Shown one piece after another: positions 1 to 6,454 of a stretch of 7,437 nt of DNA; the stretch's first letter is position 1, and each line of letters starts with the position of its first letter. This stretch comes from Candidatus Poribacteria bacterium (GTDB lineage Bacteria; Abyssobacteria; SURF-5). The notes below the pieces were generated by a model. That model did not search any database and was not told the DNA's origin. It saw only the letters and a list, made by a program, of their open reading frames with translations. The translations under genes were made by a program, and so were the position numbers. The stretch lies in contig JACRIR010000117.1 in assembly GCA_016215705.1 (NCBI GenBank), forward strand, positions 1 through 7,437. The letters are read 5' to 3'.

Positions 1-36
1 CAAAGGGTGTCATCCTGAGCAAAGCGAAGGATCAGC

Positions 37-60
37 GGAGCGAAGTATCTCATTCGCTCC
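37..60. repeat. GGAGCGAA hairpin in REP-like edge sequence
   Basis: GGAGCGAA (37-44) and TTCGCTCC (53-60) are perfect 8-base inverted arms around an 8-base loop. Just upstream, positions 8-33 read like the 'TCATCCTGAGC-AAGCGAAGGATC' phrase that recurs between genes in many environmental bacterial genomes. I infer a member of a dispersed extragenic palindrome family. It is cut by or close to the window edge, so its full extent is not visible. Confidence 0.5.
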
Positions 61-123
61 TCTCTCTCACCCTTCAGGCGTGGTGGGGGACCGGAGGCAG
101 CCGCTTGTCTTCACAGTTCAAAA

Positions 124-147
124 CATGCGCGCGGGAAGGAGCGCATG
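124..147. repeat. Inverted repeat CATGCGC / GCGCATG
   Basis: There are perfect 7-base arms at 124-130 and 141-147 around a 10-base G-rich loop. No U-tract follows on either strand, so it is not a classical terminator. Together with the palindrome at 161-180 it makes a small cluster of secondary structure in a gene-free stretch. Confidence 0.45.
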
Positions 148-160
148 GCCAAACAATCAA

Positions 161-180
161 CTCCACGCCCGGGCGTGGAG
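161..180. repeat. Perfect 20-bp palindrome
   Basis: CTCCACGCCC followed immediately by its reverse complement GGGCGTGGAG, with no loop. It is GC-rich and lies in non-coding DNA. It could be a REP-type extragenic palindrome or a dyad binding site. No neighbouring promoter is visible to support an operator role. Confidence 0.5.
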
Positions 181-266
181 CCCCAGGCTTCTTTATCGAG
201 ATCAAGGGGAACAACGAAAGGACAACAACCAAAGCACACTGCTCAACATATACGGTGCAACCTCTT

Positions 267-378
267 GACCGTAAACCATAAACCGTAAACCGTGAACCGA
301 AAACCACGAACCATAGACCATAAACTATGAACCATGAACCATAAACCATAAACCGTAGACCGTGAACCGTAAACCATT
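267..378. repeat. Degenerate heptamer tandem array, 16 units of AACCRTR
   Basis: From GACCGTA at 267 to AACCATT at 378 the sequence divides without a gap into sixteen 7-base units. The consensus is AACCRTA or AACCRTG, with AACCATA and AACCGTA commonest and variants such as GACCATA, AACTATG and AACCACG. The constant ACC core with wobble at the other positions is typical of a diverged simple-sequence array. A period of 7 is not a multiple of 3, so open frames across it (a Tyr/Gly/Leu/Trp/Phe-rich peptide on the minus strand) are artefacts. Similar ACCATA/ACCGTA heptamers occur between genes in various environmental bacteria. A function is not known to me. Confidence 0.85.
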
Positions 379-683
379 TGGCGGACGACTCTCTGACTCT
401 CTCGGTGACCTCAGCGTCCTCTGTGGCAAGAATTGTCTCTTGGAGTTTCTCCGTGAATTCGTGGCATTCGTCCAGCGCTTTGCACGATTCGTGATATTCG
501 TGATTGCAAATTCGTGTTCCAAACTTCTTCTTCTTTGTGATTGGTTCTGAAAAAGGGGTGAAGTATGCTCATCGGCCGCTTTCTCACATTGCATTCTTTG
601 CGGTTTCATTCATTCCTTTCGCCTTTCACCTTGCTCCTTTCGCCTGCTCTCCCATGCGATTCGTGTTCCAAGAGTTTCTTTTG
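379..683. other. Gene-free, degenerate ATTCGT-rich low-complexity stretch
   Basis: No convincing gene lies here. ATTCGT occurs five times in 59 bases (457, 466, 487, 496, 510) and again at 659. The 13-mer ATTCGTGTTCCAA is present at both 510-522 and 659-671, followed each time by a T/C-rich run containing TTCTT. CCTTTCGCCT and similar phrases also recur around 615-645. The sequence looks like decayed copies of a phrase repeat related in style to the heptamer array next to it. Small open frames across it have no recognisable protein character. Confidence 0.5.
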
Positions 684-711
684 TTGCGGCTGTGCCACGC
701 TATGGTACAAT
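684..711 (+). promoter_or_regulatory. Candidate sigma70 promoter for the M16 peptidase gene
   Basis: A -35-like TTGCGG (684-689) and a -10 TACAAT (706-711, 5/6 to consensus) are separated by 16 bases. Transcription would start near 718 and give a leader of about 97 bases before the ATG at 815. The -10 is good and the -35 weak, so an activator or another sigma factor is possible. Confidence 0.4.
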
Positions 712-814
712 AGGGGCGAAAAAAAATAATCGTGACATATTTAGGAAAGTGGGTGTGCTCCGATGCGGTGTCCCGGAGAAGGAACACGAATAATTCTTAA
801 GGAAGGAATGCACA

Positions 815-3421
815 ATGAAGAAGTTTCCGACGATTGTTTGTGTAACAATGCTGTTGTTGATCCTGGTAGCGCGCGTTGGTTGGTGCGAAGAGACCGAACC
901 GGTCAGGGAAGTGCTCGACAATGGAATGACTGTCATCCTCCTCGAAAATCATAACGCCCCCGTCGTCACCATCCAGGCATGGGTCAATGCCGGAAGCTTA
1001 ACCGAGCAGGAATTCATGGGCAGCGGAATCTCCCATTTTGTCGAACATATGCTGTTCAAAGGGACGGACCGCCGTAGCGTCGGCCAAATCGGACAGGAAG
1101 TCAAGGAGGCCGGCGGCGAAACCAACGCGCACACCGGTTATGACAAGACTGTCTATTACATCACGTTCCACAGCGACTATTTCGACAAAGCGCTCGATAT
1201 CATGGCCGACGTCATCATGCACTCGGCCTTCGATCCCTCCGAGGTCGAAAGGGAACGTGAAGTGATAATCAAAGAGATCAAGATGAATCGAGACGACCCG
1301 TTTCGCCGCCTCTACTTGATGTCGAACGAAGTCGCGTTTGCCGTCCATCCATATCAATATCCCGTCATCGGTTACGAGAGTCTCTTCAGACGAGTGACTC
1401 GTGATGACCTCCTCAAATATTACCACCGCCTCTACGTCCCCAACAACATGACTCTCATAATTGTGGGCGATTTCAAGGCCGATGCCGCTCTCCCCCAAAT
1501 ACGGGATTTATTTCGCGACTTCGAGCGGAAACCCATCGCCCCGATAACGATCCCGCAAGAGCCTCCTCAGACGGGCCTGCGCGAAAAGATCGATGCCTTC
1601 GACGTGACCGTAGCGCAGTCGATGATCGGTTTTCACGGACCCAGTCTCAATTCCGGGGACATGTATCCGATGGACGTCCTCGCAATCGTCCTCGGTGGAG
1701 GAGACACCTCGCGTCTGTACAGGGAGTTGCGAGAGAAAAGGGGCCTCGTCTACACCATCAGCGCATGGTCTTCTACCCCGCGTGATCCCGGCATGTTCTG
1801 GATCGCGAGTTCATACGAGCCCGAGAATTATGCGAACGTGAAAAATGCCGTATGGGAACAAATAGAGAAACTTCGGTCGAGTGGTGTCACTGACGAAGAA
1901 CTGAGCACGGCCCGGGCCAAGGTGCTGAGCCAGTACCTCTTCGCAAGAGAATCAGTCGAAGGACGCGCCGACAGTCTCGGGTCGGGTGAGCTCGACGCGC
2001 ATAACATGGATTTCGACAAGCAATATGTCGAGTCTGTCGGCCGCGTCACAAAAGATGATATCAGCCGTGTTGTCAACGAATACTTCAAGCCCGAGAATTC
2101 CGTGATCGCGATGTTGACGCCGGCAGGCAAGGAAATATCGGGGAAAACGGAAAGCGGCGGAGAACCTCAACAAGCTCCGGCCCCCGGCATAGAGAAGCTG
2201 ACGCTGCCAAATGGCCTTACGCTCCTGCTGCGCGAGGACCACAGCGTGCAAACCGTTGCCCTCCGGCTCTCGATCCTCGGCGGCGCCAGAGATGAAGACA
2301 AGAACAATACCGGCATAACCAGTCTCATGAGCAAAACGATGCTCAAGGGAACAACGACCCGCTCTGCGGAGCAAATAGCCTCGGACATCGAGTCAAAGGG
2401 CGGAAGCATTGACTCGTTCGCCGGTTACAATAGCTTCGGGTTCGACGTGAGCATGCTTAGCCGCGATATCGAAACCGGCATCGACGTCCTCAGCGACGTT
2501 GTCGCCAACCCCTCGTTTCCGGCCGGAGACGTGGAACGCGAAAAGACAGCCGCGCTGGCGAATATCAAGAGCGTTGATGACGACATTTTCCCCGCGTCCG
2601 TCAAACTCTTCAGACAAACCATGTTCGACGGGCATCCGTACAGCTTCCAGGTTAATGGCGAGGCCGACACGGTCAAAACGCTCACACCCGACGACTTGAA
2701 GAAATTCCATTCGCAATCCGTCACAGCCTCACGTATGGTGCTCGCGGTTTTTGGCGACGTGGATAAACACAAAGTCATTGAGCTCATCCAGAAAAGCTTC
2801 GGACAGATCGAAAGCGGCGCCGGACTGACGGTCGAACGGACGGTCATTCCCTTCCCCGAAACGATCAAGAAGGCACACAAGTTCATGAACAAGGAACAAG
2901 CCGCCGTGCTCATCGGATTCCCCGGCATATCCGTCGACAATCCCGACCGCTACGCCCTCGACGTTCTCAGCAGTTTTCTCAACAGCCAGGGCGGCAGGCT
3001 CTTCCAGGTTCTCCGCGACGAGCGCGGTCTAGCGTATTCCGTCGGCGCATTCGACATCCTCGGCCTCGACCCCGGCGCTTTTGTATTCTACATCTTTACC
3101 GTCCCCGAAAAGCGGGCGGAGGCCACCGATGGACTGCTCGAAGTGATCCGTAACCTGCGCGAAAAGGGCCTCACCAATCAGGAACTCGAGCGCGCGAAAG
3201 TCGAGGTCATGGGCAAACACGCAATCGACTTGCAGACGAACAGCCAGATTGCCTCCGAGGCATCCTTTGATGAACTCTACGGGCAGGGCTATGATAACTA
3301 CGAGCGCTACGACTCAAAGATACGCAGCCTTACCGTTGACGACATTCGGCGCGTCGCGTCTCAGATGTTCAACCTCAACCGCTACGCAATAATCGACCTC
3401 GGCAATTACGAAGGGCCGTAA
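815..3421 (+). CDS. Secreted M16 family zinc metallopeptidase (insulinase/pitrilysin-like), two fused M16 modules
   Basis: This is an 868-residue protease predicted to cleave peptides in the periplasm or cell envelope. Residues 1-24 are a Sec-type signal peptide: MKK, a hydrophobic core, then a polar GWCEE boundary. The -1 Trp before Cys24 argues against a lipobox. The N-terminal module (about 30-440) carries the inverted zinc motif H74-F-V-E77-H78, with E154 as the likely third ligand 76 residues later, in an [10 protein letters not shown] helix. [15 protein letters not shown] near 303-317 matches the Arg/Tyr substrate-binding segment of the family. A Gln/Pro/Ala linker (about 450-457) leads to a second M16 module (about 458-868). 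There the zinc residues are replaced (S503, S506, K507, N583), so it is non-catalytic and probably forms the other half of the closing chamber, as in known M16 proteins. GGAAGGA at 801-807, 7 bases from the ATG, and the signal peptide fix the start. No terminator follows. Family assignment is sure; the substrate is unknown. Confidence 0.95.
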   Translation: MKKFPTIVCVTMLLLILVARVGWCEETEPVREVLDNGMTVILLENHNAPVVTIQAWVNAGSLTEQEFMGSGISHFVEHMLFKGTDRRSVGQIGQEVKEAGGETNAHTGYDKTVYYITFHSDYFDKALDIMADVIMHSAFDPSEVEREREVIIKEIKMNRDDPFRRLYLMSNEVAFAVHPYQYPVIGYESLFRRVTRDDLLKYYHRLYVPNNMTLIIVGDFKADAALPQIRDLFRDFERKPIAPITIPQEPPQTGLREKIDAFDVTVAQSMIGFHGPSLNSGDMYPMDVLAIVLGGGDTSRLYRELREKRGLVYTISAWSSTPRDPGMFWIASSYEPENYANVKNAVWEQIEKLRSSGVTDEELSTARAKVLSQYLFARESVEGRADSLGSGELDAHNMDFDKQYVESVGRVTKDDISRVVNEYFKPENSVIAMLTPAGKEISGKTESGGEPQQAPAPGIEKLTLPNGLTLLLREDHSVQTVALRLSILGGARDEDKNNTGITSLMSKTMLKGTTTRSAEQIASDIESKGGSIDSFAGYNSFGFDVSMLSRDIETGIDVLSDVVANPSFPAGDVEREKTAALANIKSVDDDIFPASVKLFRQTMFDGHPYSFQVNGEADTVKTLTPDDLKKFHSQSVTASRMVLAVFGDVDKHKVIELIQKSFGQIESGAGLTVERTVIPFPETIKKAHKFMNKEQAAVLIGFPGISVDNPDRYALDVLSSFLNSQGGRLFQVLRDERGLAYSVGAFDILGLDPGAFVFYIFTVPEKRAEATDGLLEVIRNLREKGLTNQELERAKVEVMGKHAIDLQTNSQIASEASFDELYGQGYDNYERYDSKIRSLTVDDIRRVASQMFNLNRYAIIDLGNYEGP

Positions 3422-3466
3422 AAGAAAGTTGTCCCATAATCGGCGCCTTGAGAAAAACCCGGGTAG

Positions 3467-3483
3467 GTGCGAATCTATCGCAC
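3467..3483 (+). repeat. Small hairpin between the M16 and DUF6485 genes
   Basis: GTGCGA (3467-3472) and TCGCAC (3478-3483) form a perfect 6-base stem with a 5-base loop. No U-tract follows, so it is not a clear terminator. It might stabilise mRNA ends or fold the leader of the next gene. Confidence 0.25.
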
Positions 3484-3505
3484 AAGATTGCAGGATACTT
3501 ATCAG

Positions 3506-3525
3506 AAAGGAGCGTATCAAAATTG
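3506..3525 (+). promoter_or_regulatory. SD site that fixes a TTG start
   Basis: AAAGGAG (3506-3512) lies 10 bases before TTG at 3523. This TTG opens the reading frame exactly at the Leu-Glu-Cys where the conserved Cys-rich family sequence begins. The longer frame, opening at TTG 3448, would add 25 residues lacking family character and has no SD site. Confidence 0.6.
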
Positions 3526-3714
3526 GAGTGCAACAAGGAACGCAATCTTCAGAAATGCAACTGCACGTATGAGCCTTGCAGCCGAAAAGGAATCTGCTGC
3601 GAATGTATATCGTACCACCGCTCGAACAAGGAATTGCCCGCGTGCTTCTTCACGAAAGAGGCCGAGCGCTCGTACGACAGGTCGTTCCGCAAATTCATCC
3701 AGATGAATAAGTAG
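3523..3714 (+). CDS. DUF6485-like small cysteine-rich protein, TTG start
   Basis: This 63-residue protein has eight cysteines (3, 12, 14, 19, 25, 26, 28, 41) and His32. The core [20 protein letters not shown], then ELPACFF and a C-terminal [12 protein letters not shown] helix, is what I recall of the DUF6485 family of about 60-residue proteins in clostridia, deltaproteobacteria and related anaerobes. The Cys spacing suggests a zinc or iron-sulfur site, which is inference; no biochemical role is known to me. No signal peptide is seen, so it is probably cytosolic. It lies 101 bases after the M16 gene on the same strand with no clear promoter or terminator between, so the two may share a transcript. 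The stop codon is immediately followed by a MITE-like element. The start rests on the SD at 3506-3512 and on where family similarity begins. Confidence 0.8.
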   Translation: MECNKERNLQKCNCTYEPCSRKGICCECISYHRSNKELPACFFTKEAERSYDRSFRKFIQMNK

Positions 3715-3823
3715 CTAGTGTCATGTCACACTTGAGCCTGCAAGTGTGAGCGTATGGTTTTGTAGGGGCACGGCGCGCCGTGCCCCTACGGGAACCGACA
3801 AAACAGAGTTGACAGAACACTAG
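3715..3823. repeat. MITE-like inverted-repeat element A (109 bp)
   Basis: The outer arms CTAGTGTCATGTCA (3715-3728) and TGACAGAACACTAG (3810-3823) are inverted repeats matching at 12 of 14 positions. Inside are a stem of TCACACTTG (3726-3734) with CAAGTGTGA (3741-3749), a GTTTTGT/ACAAAAC pair, and the central perfect palindrome at 3762-3789. It has no coding capacity. It begins directly after the DUF6485 stop codon, so its stem-loops may act as the 3' end of that transcript. Nested symmetry suggests a non-autonomous transposon-like or REP-type element, which is inference. Confidence 0.55.
3762..3789. repeat. Perfect 28-bp GTAGGGGC palindrome
   Basis: GTAGGGGCACGGCG is followed with no loop by its exact reverse complement. 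The ends GTAGGGGC/GCCCCTAC are shared with the palindromes at 5181-5208 and (left end only) 5230-5253, but the core differs. This matches the style of dispersed extragenic palindromes seen in many environmental bacteria. As RNA it would be a very strong hairpin able to protect or stop transcripts. Confidence 0.8.
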
Positions 3824-3954
3824 TGTGGTGTCTCAGAAATAACTTAAGGCGTTGCGAAGGGGGACTGTCCCAGATTTACGGGCGCTTTGCGCCGTAGAAT
3901 CGGGACTGTCCCCGAAGCTCAAATGTAAAGAAGCGTTAGAGACACTACACTAGT
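3819..3954. repeat. MITE-like inverted-repeat element B (136 bp) with nested arms
   Basis: The outer arms ACTAGTGTGGTGTCTC (3819-3834) and GAGACACTACACTAGT (3939-3954) match at 15 of 16 positions when inverted. Nested inside are GGGGACTGTCCC (3860-3871) and GGGACTGTCCCC (3902-3913), 11 of 12 inverted. At the centre is a stem of TACGGGCGC (3877-3885) with GCGCCGTA (3889-3896), a TTT loop and one bulged G. No protein is encoded. Its left arm overlaps the right arm of element A at the shared ACTAG. I infer a non-autonomous mobile repeat or REP-like structure. Confidence 0.65.
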
Positions 3955-4000
3955 AGAACGCTTCCTGAGTTCTATTGAACAATCTTCGGGCTGAAATGTC

Positions 4001-5110
4001 TCAAGCTCTCAGAAAGACGAGTAGCTCTTTGAGCAGGTTCTGCACGCTCAGGTTCGTCCCCGCGACTGACCATATCATGAGAGCGATGCCGAGCGCAAGG
4101 AACATTGTGAAGGGAATGAGGGCTATAATGACGGCCGCCGGGAGAGAAGTCCTATGGACTTCCTTCAGCCCGATCGTCACAAGGAGGAGTTGCCATACTC
4201 CCGCCACTATCACTCCCGCGACAGGGAGAAAATAGAAAGCATTGGTGCCAGTGCTGTAGCAGATCACGCGCAGCGTGGCCTCGAAGCCGCCGTGCCGGCG
4301 CGTGAACAACACGACAAACATGTGGTAAACCGCGCAAGCAATCAACAGCAACACCAGCGCGAAAAGCGGAGAAAGTAGCAGCAGCACGGTCACGAAAATG
4401 TATATACGTGACAGTTGAAACGAGACCTGGATCAGTCCCCCTCCCAGGAATTCCAGAATTGTAGGATAGATAAACAATAACAGCTTCCAGGCCACTCCAC
4501 CCGCCGATCCTATCAGGGTCCAGAACAATCCGTAAAGCAAGGGGCTGCGATAGTTGCCGCCTATGGGGACCCCGCGGAAAAAGCGCCGGGGAGAAAAGAG
4601 AGTCTGCCACCAGGTGAGAAACAAGGCGTTCACTCGACCTATCTGACGGCGGTATTCCCACGCGACATAAGGTCGGACCGTCATTGCCTGTGAGACCGTG
4701 CGCGGCTTCGGCTTTCCGGCCTCCCCGGCCGGCGCCGCTGCCGGTGGGGCCGTCGGCGCGGCAGGCGCCTGTGCTGCGGCTTCTGCGGGCGGCAGAGCTT
4801 GGACGCTGCCCTCGCAAGGCTCACACAGATATCCCTGCTCCGTCTTCACTGCGCACGCGTAGCACACCGGCTTGCCGCAGCACCTGCAGTGGCCGATCGC
4901 ATCCGCATCGTAGTGAAACGCGCACTTGTCCGCCGCTTCTTCATGAAGCCGGTGTCCCGTGGCCTGACGAAGCAGGTCGGAGGAACGTATTATCTTGAAC
5001 TCCTCCTGCTTGTCATGTTTATCAAAGACAAAACGGCAGTTGGGGCACACATGGGTATGCGAATGCTCGGAGTTAAACTCCGTTTTGCATCTGACACATC
5101 TGACAATCAT
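4001..5110 (-). CDS. Zinc-ribbon/B-box-like, Yip1-like integral membrane protein
   Basis: The predicted product is 369 residues. It opens with a short zinc ribbon of the kind found at the N-terminus of many bacterial membrane proteins (C5-x2-C8, C22-x2-C25). A second, B-box-like zinc-binding segment follows (C63-x2-H66, H74, C75, C77, C78, C83-x2-C86, C96-x2-C99). A Pro/Ala-rich linker (about 102-138) leads to a hydrophobic C-terminal half (about 185-360) with roughly five membrane segments. The GVWQLLLVTIGLKEVHRTS segment fits the Yip1 family, known in eukaryotes for membrane traffic; bacterial members are poorly understood. Topology is probably zinc domains in the cytosol. I chose ATG at 5110 because the typical MIVxCxxC opening begins there. 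A GTG at 5161 would add 17 residues but has no SD. SD support for 5110 is also weak (GGCGAG about 12 bases upstream). It is downstream of the aminotransferase gene with palindromes between. Domain call good, function unknown. Confidence 0.8.
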   Translation of the reverse strand: MIVRCVRCKTEFNSEHSHTHVCPNCRFVFDKHDKQEEFKIIRSSDLLRQATGHRLHEEAADKCAFHYDADAIGHCRCCGKPVCYACAVKTEQGYLCEPCEGSVQALPPAEAAAQAPAAPTAPPAAAPAGEAGKPKPRTVSQAMTVRPYVAWEYRRQIGRVNALFLTWWQTLFSPRRFFRGVPIGGNYRSPLLYGLFWTLIGSAGGVAWKLLLFIYPTILEFLGGGLIQVSFQLSRIYIFVTVLLLLSPLFALVLLLIACAVYHMFVVLFTRRHGGFEATLRVICYSTGTNAFYFLPVAGVIVAGVWQLLLVTIGLKEVHRTSLPAAVIIALIPFTMFLALGIALMIWSVAGTNLSVQNLLKELLVFLRA

Positions 5111-5180
5111 CTGTGCGTTGCTCTCGCCTGATTTCGTGCATTTCCATCCTGCGTCTTGCACGATGTCCCGTGTAGAGATT

Positions 5181-5208
5181 GTAAGGGCGCGATGAATCGC
5201 GCCCCTAC
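5181..5208. repeat. REP-type palindrome, first of an inverted pair
   Basis: GTAAGGGCGCGAT and ATCGCGCCCCTAC form 13-base arms with one mismatch around GA. Its last 24 bases (5185-5208) are the exact reverse complement of 5230-5253, so the two copies can also pair with each other over a 21-base loop. They lie between the aminotransferase and Yip1-like genes, both read right to left. The pair could attenuate or process a joint transcript. Confidence 0.75.
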
Positions 5209-5229
5209 GCCGGTGTATCAGGAAACCCT

Positions 5230-5253
5230 GTAGGGGCGCGATTCATCGCGCCC
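5230..5253. repeat. REP-type palindrome, second of an inverted pair
   Basis: GTAGGGGCGCGAT followed by TCATCGCGCCC is self-complementary like the copy at 5181-5208, but in the opposite orientation. It has lost the terminal CTAC, reading GAT instead. The head-to-head arrangement resembles the paired REP units (BIME-like) described in enterobacteria. The analogy is structural only. Confidence 0.7.
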
Positions 5254-5323
5254 GATTTGCCGTTTTCTTGCAGCCACGTCTCGATGTGCAAGAATCCACC
5301 TTCTCCGCGCCGCACGTTTGGCT

Positions 5324-6244
5324 CTAGTAGACCGGCGTCAACCAGCGTGAGTACTCGGCGAGCCTGTTCTGGACAACCGCGAAATAGAGCGCCTGCAGCT
5401 TCATCGTGAGTTCGCCCGGCTTTCCCGCGCCCACGGGACGGCGATCGACCGATGTTATGGGCGCAACCTGCGCCCCCGTGCCGCAGAAGAATAGCTCGTC
5501 CGCAATAAAGAGTTCCGTCCGATCCACCGACCTGATGATCGTCTCGATGTCCATCTGCTCGCGGGCGATCTGCATGATGGTCTGGCGGGTCACACCTTCG
5601 AGTATATTTGCCGTAACCGGCGGCGTCACGAGAGCGCCGTCGCGAACCATGAACAGATTCATTGCGCTGCCTTCTGACACTTGTCCGTCCTGGGTCAGCA
5701 TTATGGCCTCATCGAATCCGTTCCCCTTGGCTTCCGTCGAAGCGAGCGCCGAGTTGATATATATACCTATAGCCTTGCTCCGCGCCGGAATGCAATTGTC
5801 GGGCACACGCCGCCAGCTCGAAACCGTCACACTCAGACCATCCGACGTGTTGACATAGTCTCCCAATGGAATGTTGAATATTGCGAATTCGTTCTTGAGA
5901 TTATGCACGCGCGGCCCGATTTCGTATGAGCTCTTGTATGCGAGCGGCCTTATGTACATGTCGCGGCGGTACTCATTTTTTCGGGCAAGCTCGGCAGTGA
6001 TCGAGCAGGCGTCATCGATCGTAAGCGGGATCTCGATATTGAAAAGATTGAAGTTCTTGAACATCCGCACATAATGCTCTCGTAGCTTGAATATGTACAG
6101 TTGCCCCTCTTCCGCATTCCAATAGCCGCGGATGCCTTCAAATACGCCCGTCCCATAATTGAACGTGTGCGTCATGATGCTCACTTTGGCATCCTCTATT
6201 GGAACGATCTTCCCCTCAAAATAGGCGTATTTGCCGTATTCCAT
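5324..6244 (-). CDS. ilvE: Branched-chain amino acid aminotransferase (class IV, PLP-dependent)
   Basis: The 306-residue enzyme, close to the usual length, transfers the amino group between glutamate and the 2-oxo acids of leucine, isoleucine and valine in the cytosol. It is the last step of their synthesis. Family marks in order: FNYGTGVFEGIRGYW (28-42), YIRPLAYKSS (97-106), ARSKAIGIYINS with K157 as the PLP-binding lysine, then VSEGSAMNLF with E191. GVTRQTI (217-223) and FFCGTGAQVAPI (252-263) complete the phosphate-binding set. GVFEGIR and the YIRPL segment favour BCAT over D-amino-acid transaminase or aminodeoxychorismate lyase, though class IV relatives are hard to separate. The ATG at 6244 follows GGAGGAG (6256-6262) by 11 bases. 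Upstream is a TTGAAT/TATAAT promoter. No leader peptide or attenuator rich in Leu, Ile or Val codons is visible in the roughly 73-base leader. No other ilv or leu gene is in the window. Confidence 0.92.
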   Translation of the reverse strand: MEYGKYAYFEGKIVPIEDAKVSIMTHTFNYGTGVFEGIRGYWNAEEGQLYIFKLREHYVRMFKNFNLFNIEIPLTIDDACSITAELARKNEYRRDMYIRPLAYKSSYEIGPRVHNLKNEFAIFNIPLGDYVNTSDGLSVTVSSWRRVPDNCIPARSKAIGIYINSALASTEAKGNGFDEAIMLTQDGQVSEGSAMNLFMVRDGALVTPPVTANILEGVTRQTIMQIAREQMDIETIIRSVDRTELFIADELFFCGTGAQVAPITSVDRRPVGAGKPGELTMKLQALYFAVVQNRLAEYSRWLTPVY

Positions 6245-6255
6245 GATGATCTTGA

Positions 6256-6262
6256 CTCCTCC
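6256..6262 (-). promoter_or_regulatory. SD site of the aminotransferase gene
   Basis: GGAGGAG on the minus strand lies 11 bases upstream of ATG 6244. It is a near-ideal anti-SD match and supports this start. Confidence 0.7.
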
Positions 6263-6323
6263 GGGTGGTCAGACTACCGTCCAGTGTTAGCTCAGAAACT
6301 CAGGTGGAATGCCGTTTCGCTCG

Positions 6324-6352
6324 ATTATAACAAAACAGACTTGTAGATTCAA
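6324..6352 (-). promoter_or_regulatory. Sigma70-type promoter for ilvE
   Basis: On the minus strand, TTGAAT (complement of 6347-6352) is 17 bases from a perfect TATAAT (complement of 6324-6329). Transcription would start near 6317, giving a leader of about 73 bases. It faces away from the promoter at 6394-6423; their -35 boxes are 41 bases apart, with a C-rich run (6359-6374) between. Confidence 0.7.
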
Positions 6353-6393
6353 GCAAATTCCCCCCTCCCCCACGCCATAACTTTTTACGACAG

Positions 6394-6423
6394 TTGACTT
6401 TGGAATACCAATAGGTCTATACT
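6394..6423 (+). promoter_or_regulatory. Sigma70-type promoter for the cyclic-nucleotide-binding gene
   Basis: TTGACT (6394-6399, 5/6) and TATACT (6418-6423, 5/6) are 18 bases apart. Transcription would start near 6430, leaving an unusually long leader of about 168 bases. All three DnaA boxes lie in that leader, so bound DnaA could block elongation. Confidence 0.6.
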
Positions 6424-6454
6424 TTGTCCCAGAAATGAAAGGCGTTGGTACAAC

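Noticed and set aside
267-378. CRISPR array
   Set aside because: The unit is only 7 bases with no spacers and no cas genes; it is a simple tandem repeat.
74-609. Open frames across the heptamer array (a minus-strand Tyr/Gly/Leu/Trp/Phe-rich peptide and small plus-strand frames)
   Set aside because: They are translations of a 7-base tandem repeat or of hairpin-rich DNA. They have no SD, no domain and no family likeness.
815-890. Lipoprotein signal in the M16 protein (Cys24)
   Set aside because: The residues before Cys24 are V-G-W; Trp at -1 does not fit a lipobox, so a normal Sec signal is preferred.
998-1498. 166-residue minus-strand frame inside the M16 gene
   Set aside because: It lies antisense within a clear full-length protease with conserved motifs, and its composition is that of a reverse-frame shadow.
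3726-3760. Intrinsic terminator after the DUF6485 gene
   Set aside because: The TCACACTTG/CAAGTGTGA stem is good, but it is followed by GCGTATGGTTTTG rather than a proper U-tract. It is kept only as part of repeat element A.
4152-4817. 221-residue minus-strand frame overlapping the Yip1-like gene
   Set aside because: It is in another frame of a gene with clear zinc motifs and membrane helices. The product is Arg/Ser/Gly-rich with no family character.
5267-5292. Terminator of ilvE from the CTTGCA/TGCAAG stem
   Set aside because: The stem is short with a 14-base loop and is followed on the minus strand by AAAACGGC, not a U-run.
6245-6317. Leucine/isoleucine/valine attenuator leader for ilvE
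   Set aside because: The leader is about 73 bases with no short frame rich in Leu, Ile or Val codons and no terminator stem.
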